The notes: generated by a model from the letters alone, not told the origin. A DNA stretch of 64,000 bases from Collinsella sp. (GCA_029264355.1 JARIBW010000036.1:62001-126000), one strand, 5' to 3'; positions 34,838 to 43,299 are shown, numbered from the stretch's first letter. A program made the numbers and translations.

Positions 34838-35956
34838 ATGGAGATCTTACTCGACGGCGTGCAGGCGCTTATCGCCGAGCCGGGGCGCATCGCGATGATC
34901 CTCATCGGCTGCGTCCTCATGTACCTGGGCATCAAGAAGGAGTACGAGCCCACCTTGCTCGTGCCCATGGGACTCGGAACCATCCTGGTGAACATCCCGG
35001 CGTCCGGTGTCCTCATGACCGGCACCGAGCCCGGCCCGTTTCAGATCTTGTTCGACGCCGGCATCGAGACCGAGCTGTTCCCGCTGCTGCTGTTCATCGG
35101 GATCGGCGCCATGATCGACTTCGGGCCGCTGCTCGCCAACCCGTTCCTCCTGCTGTTCGGTGCCGCTGCGCAATTCGGCATCTTCTTCGTGACCATCGTG
35201 GCCACGGGCGTGTTCGGCTTCGACATCGCCGATGCCGCCTCCGCGGGCATCATCGCCGCAGCAGACGGCCCCACCTCGATCTTCGTGGCAAACTCCCTCG
35301 GCTCCAAGTACATGGGCGCGATCATGGTCGCGGCGTACTCCTACATGGCGCTCGTCCCCATCATCCAGCCCATCGCCATCAAGGCCTGCACCACCAAGAG
35401 GGAGCGCGCCATCCGCATGACCTACCGTCCCGGCCAGGTATCGCAAACGGCCAAGATCCTCTTCCCCATCACCATCTGCGTGGTCGCCGGCCTCATCGCC
35501 CCGGTGTCCCTGCCGCTCGTGGGCTTCCTCATGTTCGGCAACCTGCTGCGTGAGTGCGGCGTGCTCAACTCGCTTTCCACATCCGCCCAAAACGAGCTCG
35601 TGAACCTCATCTCGATCCTGTTGGGCCTGTGCGTCTCCGTGAAGATGGAGTACAGCGAGTTCTTGCAGTTCGACACGCTCATCATCATGGGCCTCGGCCT
35701 CATCGGCTTCATCATGGACTCCGTGGGCGGCGTCATGTTCGCCAAGATCTTGAACCTGTTCCGCAGGGAGAAGATCAACCCCATGGTGGGCGCCGCGGGC
35801 ATCTCCGCCTTCCCCATGGCCTCCCGCGTGGTGCAAAAGCTCGCCACCGAGGAGGACCCCGGCAACTTCATCCTCATGCAGGCTGCCGCCGCCAACGTCG
35901 CCGGCCAGATCGCCTCGGTCGTCGCCGGCGGTCTCGTCCTCGGCCTTCTGCTCTAG
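34838..35956 (+). CDS. oadB: Sodium-translocating decarboxylase beta subunit
   Basis: Membrane subunit (372 aa, about nine to ten helices) that decarboxylates carboxybiotin and exports Na+. The Na+-binding region DGPTSIFVANSLGSKYMGAIMVAAYSYMAL (about 143-172 in full) and the segment GAAGISAFPMASRVVQ near the C-terminus are characteristic of OadB/MmdB/GcdB. Which substrate (oxaloacetate or methylmalonyl-CoA) is set by the carboxyltransferase gene downstream, which is OadA-like. The ATG at 34838 has only a weak upstream site. Confidence 0.95.
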   Translation: MEILLDGVQALIAEPGRIAMILIGCVLMYLGIKKEYEPTLLVPMGLGTILVNIPASGVLMTGTEPGPFQILFDAGIETELFPLLLFIGIGAMIDFGPLLANPFLLLFGAAAQFGIFFVTIVATGVFGFDIADAASAGIIAAADGPTSIFVANSLGSKYMGAIMVAAYSYMALVPIIQPIAIKACTTKRERAIRMTYRPGQVSQTAKILFPITICVVAGLIAPVSLPLVGFLMFGNLLRECGVLNSLSTSAQNELVNLISILLGLCVSVKMEYSEFLQFDTLIIMGLGLIGFIMDSVGGVMFAKILNLFRREKINPMVGAAGISAFPMASRVVQKLATEEDPGNFILMQAAAANVAGQIASVVAGGLVLGLLL

Positions 35957-35971
35957 AAAGGGGTGCTGGCA

Positions 35972-36130
35972 ATGACCGATCTCATCTCATCGCTCGGCCT
36001 TTCCGCCGACCTGTCCCTCGCCTTCCAGATCCTCATCCTGGGCTGGGGCGGCATCTTCATCGTCATGTTCGTCATCTACGTGATCTCTCTCGCCCTCGCC
36101 CGGCTCTTCCCGCCATCGAAGGAGGCCTAG
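35972..36130 (+). CDS. Short membrane subunit (OadG-like anchor), 52 aa
   Basis: A 52-aa ORF (M-T-D-L-I-S-S-L-G-L...) too short for usual gene-length cutoffs. It has one strongly hydrophobic helix at about residues 16-45 and ends in charged PPSKEA. AAAGGGG lies 7 nt before the ATG, and the next gene starts 1 nt after its stop. Position between beta and alpha fits the gamma membrane subunit that anchors the carboxyltransferase. It lacks the soluble tail normal in OadG (about 80 aa), and the tail-like sequence occurs in the first gene of the operon, so gamma appears to be split. Confidence 0.75.
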   Translation: MTDLISSLGLSADLSLAFQILILGWGGIFIVMFVIYVISLALARLFPPSKEA

Positions 36131-36131
36131 C

Positions 36132-37526
36132 ATGGCCCGCAAGGTCCGCTTCATGGAGACCGTCCTGCGAGACGGCCAGCAAAGCCAAATCGCCACGCGC
36201 ATGCCCATCGAGGACATGCTCCCCGTCCTCGAAACGCTCGACCGGTGCGGCTTCGAGTCCCTCGAGGTCTGGGGAGGCGCCACGTTCGACAGCTGTCTGC
36301 GCTATCTGAATGAGGATCCGTGGGAGCGCCTGCGCACCATCCGCGCCCACGTCAAGAACACCAAGCTGCAGATGTTGCTGCGCGGGCAGAACCTGCTCGG
36401 CTACCACAACTACGCCGACGACGTGGTCGAGGCCCTCGTGAGAAAGTCCGTCGAGAACGGGATCGACGTCGTGCGCATCTTCGACGCACTGAACGACACC
36501 CGTAATCTCCAAACCTCCATCCTCGCCGCCAAAAAGGCCGGTGGCGAGGTCCAGGCCGCCATCTCCTACACCACCAGTGACGTGCACACCGTGCGTTACT
36601 TCGTGAGCCTGGCCAACGAGATGGCGCGGGCCGGCGCCGACTCGATCTGCATCAAGGACATGGCCGGCGTCCTCACCCCCGATGTCGCCTTCGAACTCGT
36701 GAGCGAGATCAAGGCATCGTGCGACCTGCCCCTGCAGGTGCACACGCACGGCACCGCCGGCGTCGCCCAGATGACCTACCTCAAGGCCGTGGAGGCGGGT
36801 GCCGACATCATCGACACCTGCTCATCCCCCTTCGCGGAGGGCACGAGCCAGCCGGCGACCGAATCCATGGCCATCGCGTTGGAGGCCCTCGGCTACAAGA
36901 CCGGTCTGGATATCGAGGGGCTCGAGGCCGTTGCCGCGCACTTCCTGCCCGTCCGCGACCGCTTCCTGGACGAGGGCGTCCTCAACCCCAAAGTCATGGC
37001 CGTCGATCCCAAGGCCCTGTTGTACAAAGTTCCCGGGGGCATGCTCTCCAACCTGCTCGCCAACCTCAGGGACATGCATGTCGAGGACAAGTACACCGAA
37101 GTTTTGGCTGAGGTCCCGCGCGTCCGAGCCGACCTGGGCTATCCGCCGCTCGTAACTCCCTTGTCCCAGATGGTGGGCTCCCAGGCGCTCATGAACGTCA
37201 TCTCCGGCGAGCGTTACAAGGTCGTCCCGGCCGAGATCAAAGACTACGTGCGCGGCCAGTACGGCCGCCCGCCCGTGACGATCTCCGAGAAGATCCGCCG
37301 TCAGATCATCGGCGACGATGAGGTCATCACCTGCCGCCCGGCCGACCTGATCGAGCCCGCGATGCCACGCCTGCGCAAGGAAATCGCGCGATACGCCCGC
37401 TCGGAGGAAGATGTGCTGTCCTACGCCCTGTTCCCCGAGCAGGCGCGCGACTTCCTGGGCCGCCGCGAAGATCCGTTCTACGACGTCCCCGTCCAAGAGG
37501 TCAACGTCTCCATCGACGTCGCGTGA
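36132..37526 (+). CDS. oadA: Oxaloacetate decarboxylase alpha (carboxyltransferase) subunit
   Basis: 464 aa. The HMGL-like TIM barrel starts ETVLRDGQQS (metal and substrate motif RDGQQS) and has ALNDTRN, SICIKDMAGVL with the biotin-site Lys, and HTHGTAG (metal histidines). The C-terminal carboxylase-associated region follows (DPKALLYKVPGGMLSNL). The biotinyl domain that is fused in Klebsiella OadA is not present because the carrier is separate here. It transfers CO2 from oxaloacetate to biotin to give pyruvate. Pyruvate carboxylase subunit B is an alternative family name; the beta subunit next door supports the pump reading. Confidence 0.92.
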   Translation: MARKVRFMETVLRDGQQSQIATRMPIEDMLPVLETLDRCGFESLEVWGGATFDSCLRYLNEDPWERLRTIRAHVKNTKLQMLLRGQNLLGYHNYADDVVEALVRKSVENGIDVVRIFDALNDTRNLQTSILAAKKAGGEVQAAISYTTSDVHTVRYFVSLANEMARAGADSICIKDMAGVLTPDVAFELVSEIKASCDLPLQVHTHGTAGVAQMTYLKAVEAGADIIDTCSSPFAEGTSQPATESMAIALEALGYKTGLDIEGLEAVAAHFLPVRDRFLDEGVLNPKVMAVDPKALLYKVPGGMLSNLLANLRDMHVEDKYTEVLAEVPRVRADLGYPPLVTPLSQMVGSQALMNVISGERYKVVPAEIKDYVRGQYGRPPVTISEKIRRQIIGDDEVITCRPADLIEPAMPRLRKEIARYARSEEDVLSYALFPEQARDFLGRREDPFYDVPVQEVNVSIDVA

Positions 37527-37537
37527 GAGTCGCACGC

Positions 37538-37569
37538 CATGGCCCGCGACGGTCAAGTCACGGGCCATG
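37538..37569. terminator. Stem-loop between oadA and birA (convergent)
   Basis: CATGGCCCG (37538-37546) pairs perfectly with CGGGCCATG (37561-37569), loop 14 nt. Placed between two convergent stops it likely acts on both strands, though U-runs are weak. Confidence 0.55.
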
Positions 37570-37596
37570 AACCAAATACCATGCAGCCGGGGAGAT

Positions 37597-38472
37597 CTAG
37601 ACCGGGCGGATGCAAACGTCCACGGCATCGTATGTGTCCACGACGCCCTCGTCGTGCGATACGAGCGCATGGCCATACCCATCGACGCCCAAAAACAACC
37701 CACGGGCCAATTCATCGCCCTCGATGGTGATGACGCGGACTCGCGTGCCGATGAAAGCCAGCGAGGCGTTGTACGCGGCCAGAAGCGGCGCCAGGGGACC
37801 TTCGGCCCCGCCGCGCACGGGGTCCTTGATCCAACGGTCGACCTCGGCGCTCGACGTCTGCCGTGCGGAACTGTCCGGACTCGGGTACTTGCGATTCCAG
37901 CGGTCGGCCGCCGACCAGCGCTCCACGGACTTGAGGATACCATCGCGAATGGCATCGGCAAGGACGTCCAAATCGGGACAGCGGGCCCCGGGGGCGAGCG
38001 CGTCACTCAGGCCCGTCGCCGGCAACGGGGCCAGGGCGCCATCGCGCACGGGCAGCTCGGGGGCCTCGATATTCACGCCGACGCCGCATACGGCAAAGGC
38101 GCCCCCATCGGACATGACGAGCTCCGTGAGCACGCCCGCGAGCTTGCGGCCTCCCACGACGATGTCGTTGGGCCACTTGAGGCGCACACCCGGACAACCC
38201 GCCTCGCGGAGGGCGGCCATGACGCCCATCGCGCAGGCGACGGGCAATGCGGGGAGTGCGGCGGCGGATACATCGGGCCTGAGAAGGACCGAGAGATACA
38301 GGCCGCCGGCGGGAGACGCCCATATATGGGCGCGCTGACCGCGACCGGCGGTCTGCACACGCGCACGGAGGGCAGCGCCATGCGGCGCACCCTCGCGGCC
38401 GCGCTTCTTCATTTCGGCATTGGTCGAACCGACCTCATCGGCCACCTCGATGAGCGGCAAGCTCTCCCCCAT
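37597..38472 (-). CDS. birA: Biotin--[biotin carboxyl-carrier protein] ligase
   Basis: Activates biotin to biotinyl-AMP and attaches it to EAMKM lysines. The 291-aa protein has EVGSTNAE (14-20), GRGQRAHIWASPAGGLYLS (43-61; biotin/ATP loop) and KWPNDIVVGGRKLAG (about 99-113), followed by a C-terminal SH3-like domain. The N-terminal HTH domain of E. coli BirA is absent, so it is a monofunctional ligase and not a repressor. A non-conserved Ser-rich stretch of about 30 residues (about 195-225) lies before the C-terminal domain. It is next to the operon encoding its likely main substrate. Confidence 0.93.
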   Translation of the reverse strand: MGESLPLIEVADEVGSTNAEMKKRGREGAPHGAALRARVQTAGRGQRAHIWASPAGGLYLSVLLRPDVSAAALPALPVACAMGVMAALREAGCPGVRLKWPNDIVVGGRKLAGVLTELVMSDGGAFAVCGVGVNIEAPELPVRDGALAPLPATGLSDALAPGARCPDLDVLADAIRDGILKSVERWSAADRWNRKYPSPDSSARQTSSAEVDRWIKDPVRGGAEGPLAPLLAAYNASLAFIGTRVRVITIEGDELARGLFLGVDGYGHALVSHDEGVVDTYDAVDVCIRPV

Positions 38473-38515
38473 CTCGATCCCCTCTTCCCCCGGAGGCCCT
38501 CGTATATGCGGACGA

Positions 38516-38551
38516 GGCGGCGCGTGCGGGCACTCCCGTCAACGCGCCGCC
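38516..38551 (-). terminator. Hairpin downstream of birA start / upstream of folE stop
   Basis: GGCGGCGCGT and ACGCGCCGCC form a 10-bp perfect stem, loop 16 nt, after the folE stop on the minus strand. The expected U-run is poor, so termination is likely but weak. Confidence 0.45.
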
Positions 38552-38578
38552 CCGTCAGATTCAGCGGGTAGAACAACC

Positions 38579-39136
38579 CTATCTGTCTAGCATACGGAAA
38601 AATCTGGCCTCGAGCCCTGGGTTTTCGATGAACGCGCCCCTACAGGCGAGAGTGGCGGTTTTGGCGCCCGGTTTCTGGACGCCGCGCATGGTCATGCACA
38701 TGTGCTCGGCCTCCATGTACACGATGGCGCCCTTGCAGTCGAGCTCGACCATGAGCGCATCGGCGACCTGGGCGGTGAGCTGCTCCTGCAGTTGCAGGCG
38801 ACGGGCAAAGACCTCGACCGTGCGGGCGAGTTTCGAGAGTCCCGCCACACGGCCGTTAGGGATATAGCCGATGGCCGCCTTGCCGTAAAACGGGAGCATG
38901 TGATGCTCGCACAGCGAATAGAAGGTGATATCGCGCTCGATCACGAGGTCGTCCTCAGGCACGGGGAAGGTCTTGGACAGATGCTCAGAGGCGTGATGGT
39001 CCATGCCGGCACACAGCTCGGCATACATACGGGCGACGCGGTCGGGCGTCTCGGCCAGGCCCTCCCGGGTCGGGTCCTCGCCGATAGCTTCCAACAGCAT
39101 GCGCACCGCCTCGCGCGCTTTGTCTTGGTCGACCAT
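38579..39136 (-). CDS. folE: GTP cyclohydrolase I
   Basis: First step of folate pterin synthesis: GTP to dihydroneopterin triphosphate. The 185-aa protein has the zinc ligands Cys76 and His79 (CEHH) and Cys147 (HMCM), and the catalytic [12 protein letters not shown] and GVQKPGAKT motifs. The start at 39136 ([10 protein letters not shown]) is used; AGGA lies about 10 nt upstream. It acts upstream of FolB, which is 5.5 kb away on the same strand. Confidence 0.95.
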   Translation of the reverse strand: MVDQDKAREAVRMLLEAIGEDPTREGLAETPDRVARMYAELCAGMDHHASEHLSKTFPVPEDDLVIERDITFYSLCEHHMLPFYGKAAIGYIPNGRVAGLSKLARTVEVFARRLQLQEQLTAQVADALMVELDCKGAIVYMEAEHMCMTMRGVQKPGAKTATLACRGAFIENPGLEARFFRMLDR

Positions 39137-39215
39137 CTCCACCAGCTTTCCTCGCACCACAGGGCGCCTCGCGACTCAATCTGCAAGCTATGGTACCACG
39201 CGTCGAGAACCGCGC

Positions 39216-39800
39216 TTAATCCATCACATGCGTGGCGTAGATCCGCTCATCTCCCCACAAGCGCACGGAATCCGCAGGGACCGCGCCCGCCGCCAGAGCC
39301 TCGAGCGTCTCCGGCATGTCGATGAGACGCTGATTCGAGGAACCCCTAAAGCGAAGCGTGATATCGTGCAGGCCCTGCACGAAGGGGCCATCCACCAAAA
39401 CGTCCACGCACCTCAGGATTCGATCGGTGCACTCGGTGTGATGGCGTCCGCCGGCCACGAGCTCCACATCCCAGGTGTCCCCCGTGAAGCACCAGATGGT
39501 CTTGCCGCACCCGCGCGGAAATTCCTCGCGCACGCGCTCGACGAAGGCGACGAGCCCCTCCTGGTTCTCCGGCTCCATGGGTTCGCCGCCCAAAATGGTC
39601 AGACCGTCGATATACGCCGGTCGCATGCTCTCGATGATGGCATCCTCGGTTTCACGCGTAAACGGCTTGCCCGCGGCGAAGTTCCAGGCCACCTCGTTGA
39701 AACAGTTCTTGCATCCCCGGCGACATCCGGACACGAACAGCGTCGTGCGAACCCCCTCGCCGTTGGCGATATCGAAATGCTTGATCTCGGCGTAGTTCAT
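39216..39800 (-). CDS. nrdG: Anaerobic ribonucleotide reductase-activating protein NrdG
   Basis: 194-aa radical-SAM activase that makes the glycyl radical in NrdD. The cluster cysteines are Cys26, Cys30 and Cys33 (CRRGCKNC). GGEP and DGLTILGGEPM follow. The start at 39800 (MNYAEIKHFD) is 29 nt after the nrdD stop; upstream in-frame codons overlap nrdD and are rejected. Cotranscribed with nrdD. Confidence 0.95.
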   Translation of the reverse strand: MNYAEIKHFDIANGEGVRTTLFVSGCRRGCKNCFNEVAWNFAAGKPFTRETEDAIIESMRPAYIDGLTILGGEPMEPENQEGLVAFVERVREEFPRGCGKTIWCFTGDTWDVELVAGGRHHTECTDRILRCVDVLVDGPFVQGLHDITLRFRGSSNQRLIDMPETLEALAAGAVPADSVRLWGDERIYATHVMD

Positions 39801-39829
39801 GACACCATCTCCCCTGTCCGGGTCGAACC

Positions 39830-42052
39830 CTACAGGTGCAGCACGCGGTCGCGAATCTCCTCGGTGCGGCCCTGATTCCAGAACTGCGTACCGATGTATC
39901 CGCAGGTACGACGCGCGACGTTCAAGGTCTCCTGGTTGCGGTTGCCGCAATGCGGGCACTCCCACACCAGTTTGCCATCGTCCTCCACGATCTTGATCTC
40001 ACCGTCGAAGCCGCACTCCTGGCAGTAATCGCTCTTGGTGTTCAGCTCGGCGTACATGATGTTTTCGTAGATGTACTGCATGACGCGGATGACGGCCTTG
40101 AGGTTGTCCTGCATGTTGGGCACCTCGACGTAGGAGATGGCACCACCCGGGGACAGGCGCTGGAACTGGCTCTCGAACTTGAGCTTGTCGAACGCATCGA
40201 TCTCCTCGGACACGTGGACGTGATAGCTGTTGGTGATATAGCCCTTGTCCGTCACACCGGGGATGATGCCGAAGCGACGCTGCAGGCACTTGGAGAACTT
40301 GTACGTGGTGGACTCAAGCGGGGTTCCGTAGATGGAGTAGTCGATGTCCTCGGCGTCCTTCCACTCGTTGCACTTGTCGTTCATGCGCTGCATGACCGCC
40401 ATGGCGAACGGCGTGCCGTGCTCGTCGGTATGGCTCGCGCCCGTCATGTACTTCACGCACTCGTACAGGCCGGCATATCCCAGGCTGATGGTGGAATATC
40501 CGCCAAAGAGCAGCTTGTCGATCTTCTCGCCCTTGTCCAGGCGCGCCAAGGCGCCGTACTGCCACAGAATCGGGGCGGCGTCGGACAGGGTGCCCAGTAG
40601 GCGCTCGTGGCGGCAGCGCAGGGCGCGGTGGCAAAGCTCCAGGCGCTCATCGAAGATCTCCCAGAACTTATCCATGTCGCGCTGCGAGGAGAGGGCCACG
40701 TCGGGCAGGTTGATGGTCACGACACCCTGGTTGAAACGACCATAGTACTTGGGTTTGCCGGGCTCGTAGTTCTTGGCGCGGGCGACGTTGCCATAGCCGT
40801 CGCCCGAACGATCGGGCGTGAGGAAGCTGCGGCAGCCCATGCAGGTGTAGCAATCGCCATTGCCCTCGGTCTCCCCCTTGGAGAGCTTGAGCTCGCGCAT
40901 CTTCTTCTCGGAGATGTAATCGGGCACCATGCGCTTGGCGGTGCACTTGGCCGCGAGCTGAGTCAGGTAGAAGTACTCGGAGCCCTCGTAGACGTTGTCC
41001 TCCTCGAGGACGTAGATGAGCTTGGGGAACGCCGGGGTGATCCAAACGCCCGCCTCGTTCTTCACGCCCTCGTAGCGCTGGCGCAGGGTCTCCTCGATGA
41101 TCATGGCCAGATCGCGCTTCTCGGCCTCGTCGCGGGCCTCGTTGAGGTACATGAACACGGTGACGAAGGGGGCCTGGCCGTTGGTGGTCATGAGGGTGAC
41201 GACCTGGTACTGGATAGTCTGGACGCCGCGGCGGATCTCGTCGCGCAGACGGGTCTCCACAACCTCGGAGACCTTCTCCTCGGGCGCCTCGACCCCGAGC
41301 TCCTCAAGCTCGGCATCGACCTGACGCCGGATCTTCTGACGGCTCACCTCGACGAACGGGGCGAGATGCGTGAGCGAGATGGACTGGCCGCCGTACTGGC
41401 ACGAAGCGACCTGGGCGATGATCTGCGTGGCGATGTTGCAGGCGGTGGAGAAGCTATGCGGGCGCTCGATGAGCGTGCCGGAGATGACCGTGCCGTTCTG
41501 CAGCATGTCCTCGAGGTTCACAAGATCGCAGTTGTGCATGTGCTGGGCGAAATAATCGGAATCATGGAAGTGGATGATGCCCTCGTTGTGCGCCTCGACG
41601 ATCTCGGCGGGCAACAGCACGCGCTGCGTGAGGTCCTTGGAGACCTCGCCGGCCATATAATCGCGCTGAACGGAGTTGACCGTGGGGTTCTTGTTGGAAT
41701 TCTCCTGCTTGACCTCTTCGTTGTTGCACTCGATGAGGGACAAGATCTTATCGTCCGTGGTGTTCTTCTGGCGCTTGAGGCCTTGGACATAACGATAGAT
41801 GATGTAGCGACGGGCGACCTCGAAGTGATCGAGGGCCATGATCTCATCCTCGACCATGTCCTGGATCTCCTCGACGGAGACGGTGTGGCCGGCGGACTCG
41901 CAGCGATCGGCGACGTTCTGCGCGGCGTAGACCACCTGGCGATCGGTGAGGCGCTTGGCTTCCTCAACCTCGCTGTTGGCGCCCTTGATGGCGTCGATGA
42001 TCTTCTGGATGTCGAAATTGACCTCAGAACCGCTGCGCTTGATGATCTTCAT
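39830..42052 (-). CDS. nrdD: Anaerobic (class III) ribonucleoside-triphosphate reductase
   Basis: 740-aa oxygen-sensitive reductase making dNTPs. An N-terminal ATP-cone (1-about 95) gives allosteric control. The zinc-binding Cys cluster (CQEC...CPHC, about 672-702) and the glycyl radical Gly718 in RRTCGYIG are at the C-terminus. It needs NrdG for activation. The 515-nt region upstream has an NrdR-box-like palindrome. With the superoxide reductase and fhs it supports an anaerobic lifestyle. Confidence 0.97.
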   Translation of the reverse strand: MKIIKRSGSEVNFDIQKIIDAIKGANSEVEEAKRLTDRQVVYAAQNVADRCESAGHTVSVEEIQDMVEDEIMALDHFEVARRYIIYRYVQGLKRQKNTTDDKILSLIECNNEEVKQENSNKNPTVNSVQRDYMAGEVSKDLTQRVLLPAEIVEAHNEGIIHFHDSDYFAQHMHNCDLVNLEDMLQNGTVISGTLIERPHSFSTACNIATQIIAQVASCQYGGQSISLTHLAPFVEVSRQKIRRQVDAELEELGVEAPEEKVSEVVETRLRDEIRRGVQTIQYQVVTLMTTNGQAPFVTVFMYLNEARDEAEKRDLAMIIEETLRQRYEGVKNEAGVWITPAFPKLIYVLEEDNVYEGSEYFYLTQLAAKCTAKRMVPDYISEKKMRELKLSKGETEGNGDCYTCMGCRSFLTPDRSGDGYGNVARAKNYEPGKPKYYGRFNQGVVTINLPDVALSSQRDMDKFWEIFDERLELCHRALRCRHERLLGTLSDAAPILWQYGALARLDKGEKIDKLLFGGYSTISLGYAGLYECVKYMTGASHTDEHGTPFAMAVMQRMNDKCNEWKDAEDIDYSIYGTPLESTTYKFSKCLQRRFGIIPGVTDKGYITNSYHVHVSEEIDAFDKLKFESQFQRLSPGGAISYVEVPNMQDNLKAVIRVMQYIYENIMYAELNTKSDYCQECGFDGEIKIVEDDGKLVWECPHCGNRNQETLNVARRTCGYIGTQFWNQGRTEEIRDRVLHL

Positions 42053-42217
42053 GGCGTTCCTCCGCGAATCGCTCTATTAACCCGTACATGCCACAATGAT
42101 GGGAAAACCTCGGTTCCACACGATATGACGACGCGCGGACAAACCGAGACCATAGTTGCCTGAAACAGTATGATAGGTCATTTTTCCATCAACATCTGGT
42201 ATTACTTTTTTGATACA

Positions 42218-42233
42218 ACACTACATGTTGTGT
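42218..42233. promoter_or_regulatory. NrdR-box-like palindrome upstream of nrdDG
   Basis: ACACTACATGTTGTGT matches 14 of 16 positions of the NrdR consensus acaCWAtATaTWGtgt. NrdR represses ribonucleotide-reductase genes. Usually two boxes lie about 31 nt apart; I found only one convincing copy, so the site needs testing. Confidence 0.6.
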
Positions 42234-42461
42234 TTTAGCAGGTCAGGAATAATGTGCCAACTTCTTCCCGCATTCAAATGCGCATCCCCCTCGAAATGCG
42301 AAAAGCAAGATGTGGGCACCCAACCTGCGAGGATGCAAAAACAGCGACGCGGGAGACCGGGAAGGTGTCCATAACTTCTCCGCTTGACACGGCGCGGTCA
42401 CTCCGAGGCATGCTGGGCAAATCGTGTCGGGCCCACATGTTGTGCGCGGCGCGCGGCTCGA

Positions 42462-42501
42462 TCCCTCCCGGATGGAGATGATGGCGCCCATCCGGGAGGG
42501 A
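42462..42501. repeat. 14-bp inverted repeat
   Basis: TCCCTCCCGGATGG (42462-42475) and CCATCCGGGAGGGA (42488-42501), loop 12 nt, no U-run. It lies beyond the tRNA terminator and before the AT-rich nrdD upstream region. Function unknown. Confidence 0.6.
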
Positions 42502-42527
42502 CTGGAAGGACCCGAGCCGAAACGTTC

Positions 42528-42557
42528 AAAAAAGCGGACGCCCCAAAGGGCGCCCGC
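42528..42557 (-). terminator. Terminator of the minus-strand tRNA operon
   Basis: GCGGGCGCCC-TTTG-GGGCGTCCGC followed by six U on the minus strand. A strong intrinsic terminator 11 nt after tRNA-Cys. Confidence 0.9.
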
Positions 42558-42568
42558 TTGCAACGCTA

Positions 42569-42642
42569 TGGAGGCGAAGCCCGGATTCGAACCGGGGGTA
42601 AAGGCTTTGCAGGCCTCTGCCTTACCACTTGGCCACTTCGCC
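42569..42642 (-). tRNA. tRNA-Cys (GCA), minus-strand copy
   Basis: 74 nt with encoded CCA. Anticodon loop CTGCAAA gives GCA. The acceptor stem is GGCGAAG/CTTCGCC. The rest (D, anticodon, variable and T arms) matches the plus-strand tRNA-Cys at 43300-43373, while the acceptor stem differs. Confidence 0.96.
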
Positions 42643-42685
42643 GTATATGCAAAGGGCCGATTGAAATCGGCCCCGGCACATTCAA

Positions 42686-42761
42686 TGGAGCGGACAACGG
42701 GGCTCGAACCCGCGACCCCAACCTTGGCAAGGTTGTGCTCTACCAACTGAGCCATGTCCGC
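42686..42761 (-). tRNA. tRNA-Gly (GCC), minus-strand copy
   Basis: 76 nt with encoded CCA; anticodon loop TTGCCAA gives GCC. Identical over its full length to the tRNA-Gly at 43178-43253. It is followed by a hairpin linker (42650-42675 region) and tRNA-Cys. Confidence 0.96.
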
Positions 42762-42764
42762 ATG

Positions 42765-42839
42765 TGGTGGGCGATACAAGATTTGAACTTGTGACCCCTT
42801 CCGTGTCAGGGAAGTGCTCTCCCCCTGAGCTAATCGCCC
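42765..42839 (-). tRNA. tRNA-Val (GAC)
   Basis: 75 nt, encoded CCA, anticodon loop CTGACAC gives GAC. First tRNA of the minus-strand operon; it is separated from tRNA-Gly by 3 nt and has no counterpart in the plus-strand copy. Confidence 0.95.
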
Positions 42840-42869
42840 GTCTCAGGTGTGCGCCTCAGCGCGGGATTA

Positions 42870-42898
42870 ACTATAGCCGAGCGGAATTTCAGATGCAA
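42870..42898 (-). promoter_or_regulatory. Promoter of the minus-strand Val-Gly-Cys tRNA operon
   Basis: -35 TTGCAT (42893-42898) and -10 TATAGT (42870-42875) spaced by 17 nt on the minus strand, ending 30 nt upstream of the tRNA-Val 5' end. Confidence 0.85.
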
Positions 42899-43136
42899 CA
42901 ACATTTTTCAAAAAATTTGAAATCGTTGAGTCCCGCCTGGTAGAGGGAAAGAATCAGGAGGCTCCGCACCGCCTTGCGAAGCGAATCGCACCATCGGGCC
43001 GCGCCGCTCCCCATCCAACCGCCAAGGAGACCCTTTCCGCAGCCCCATCCGATCCCAGCTTCCGCCGGTCTCCATCCCGCCCCCGCCCGGCGGGTGCGCC
43101 CTCTCAAGCTCGTTTCCATTATTTTCAAATGGGGCC
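42899..43136. other. Region between divergent tRNA operons, no gene
   Basis: The whole gap between tRNA-Val and the plus-strand tRNA-Gly (42840-43177) has no supported gene. It holds the two divergent tRNA promoters at its edges and about 240 nt of unassigned sequence between them. The left part near 42900-42925 is AT-rich with TTTTTCAAAAAATTTGAAA, which may act as an UP-like element for the minus-strand tRNA promoter. Confidence 0.55.
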
Positions 43137-43165
43137 TTGCGCTTGAACGGACGATTGCGTATAGT
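43137..43165 (+). promoter_or_regulatory. Promoter of the plus-strand Gly-Cys tRNA operon
   Basis: -35 TTGCGC (43137-43142), 17-nt spacer, -10 TATAGT (43160-43165). The same -10 and spacing as the minus-strand tRNA operon. Confidence 0.85.
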
Positions 43166-43177
43166 ACTTCCACGCAA

Positions 43178-43253
43178 GCGGACATGGCTCAGTTGGTAGA
43201 GCACAACCTTGCCAAGGTTGGGGTCGCGGGTTCGAGCCCCGTTGTCCGCTCCA
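43178..43253 (+). tRNA. tRNA-Gly (GCC), plus-strand copy
   Basis: 76 nt with CCA. Identical to the minus-strand copy at 42686-42761. Followed after 46 nt by tRNA-Cys. Confidence 0.96.
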
Positions 43254-43267
43254 TTGCTTTTGGGGAG

Positions 43268-43293
43268 CCGGTTGTTTCAATCGGCTCTTTTCA
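43268..43293 (+). other. Inter-tRNA hairpin linker
   Basis: GAGCCGGTT pairs with AATCGGCTC (9 bp, one G-T) and is followed by TTTT, between tRNA-Gly and tRNA-Cys. The minus-strand linker has the equivalent GGGCCGAT/ATCGGCCC stem followed by TTT. It could be a processing signal or partial terminator. Confidence 0.6.
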
Positions 43294-43299
43294 TATCAC

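Larger units (their letters stand above)
42053..42568. other. nrdD upstream region, no gene
   Basis: 516 nt. The first about 190 nt (42053-42245) are AT-rich and hold the NrdR-like box. The rest holds a 14-bp hairpin (42462-42501) and the terminator of the minus-strand tRNA operon. Short open frames here are not supported: no Shine-Dalgarno and no family similarity. Confidence 0.6.

Noticed and set aside
42053..42245. Cobalamin or other riboswitch before nrdD
   Set aside because: No B12-box or other conserved riboswitch core was recognised, and class III reductase does not use B12.
42243..42779. Apparent ORFs covering the minus-strand tRNA genes
   Set aside because: The sequence is fully explained by tRNA-Cys, tRNA-Gly and tRNA-Val; the translated frames contain tRNA sequence.
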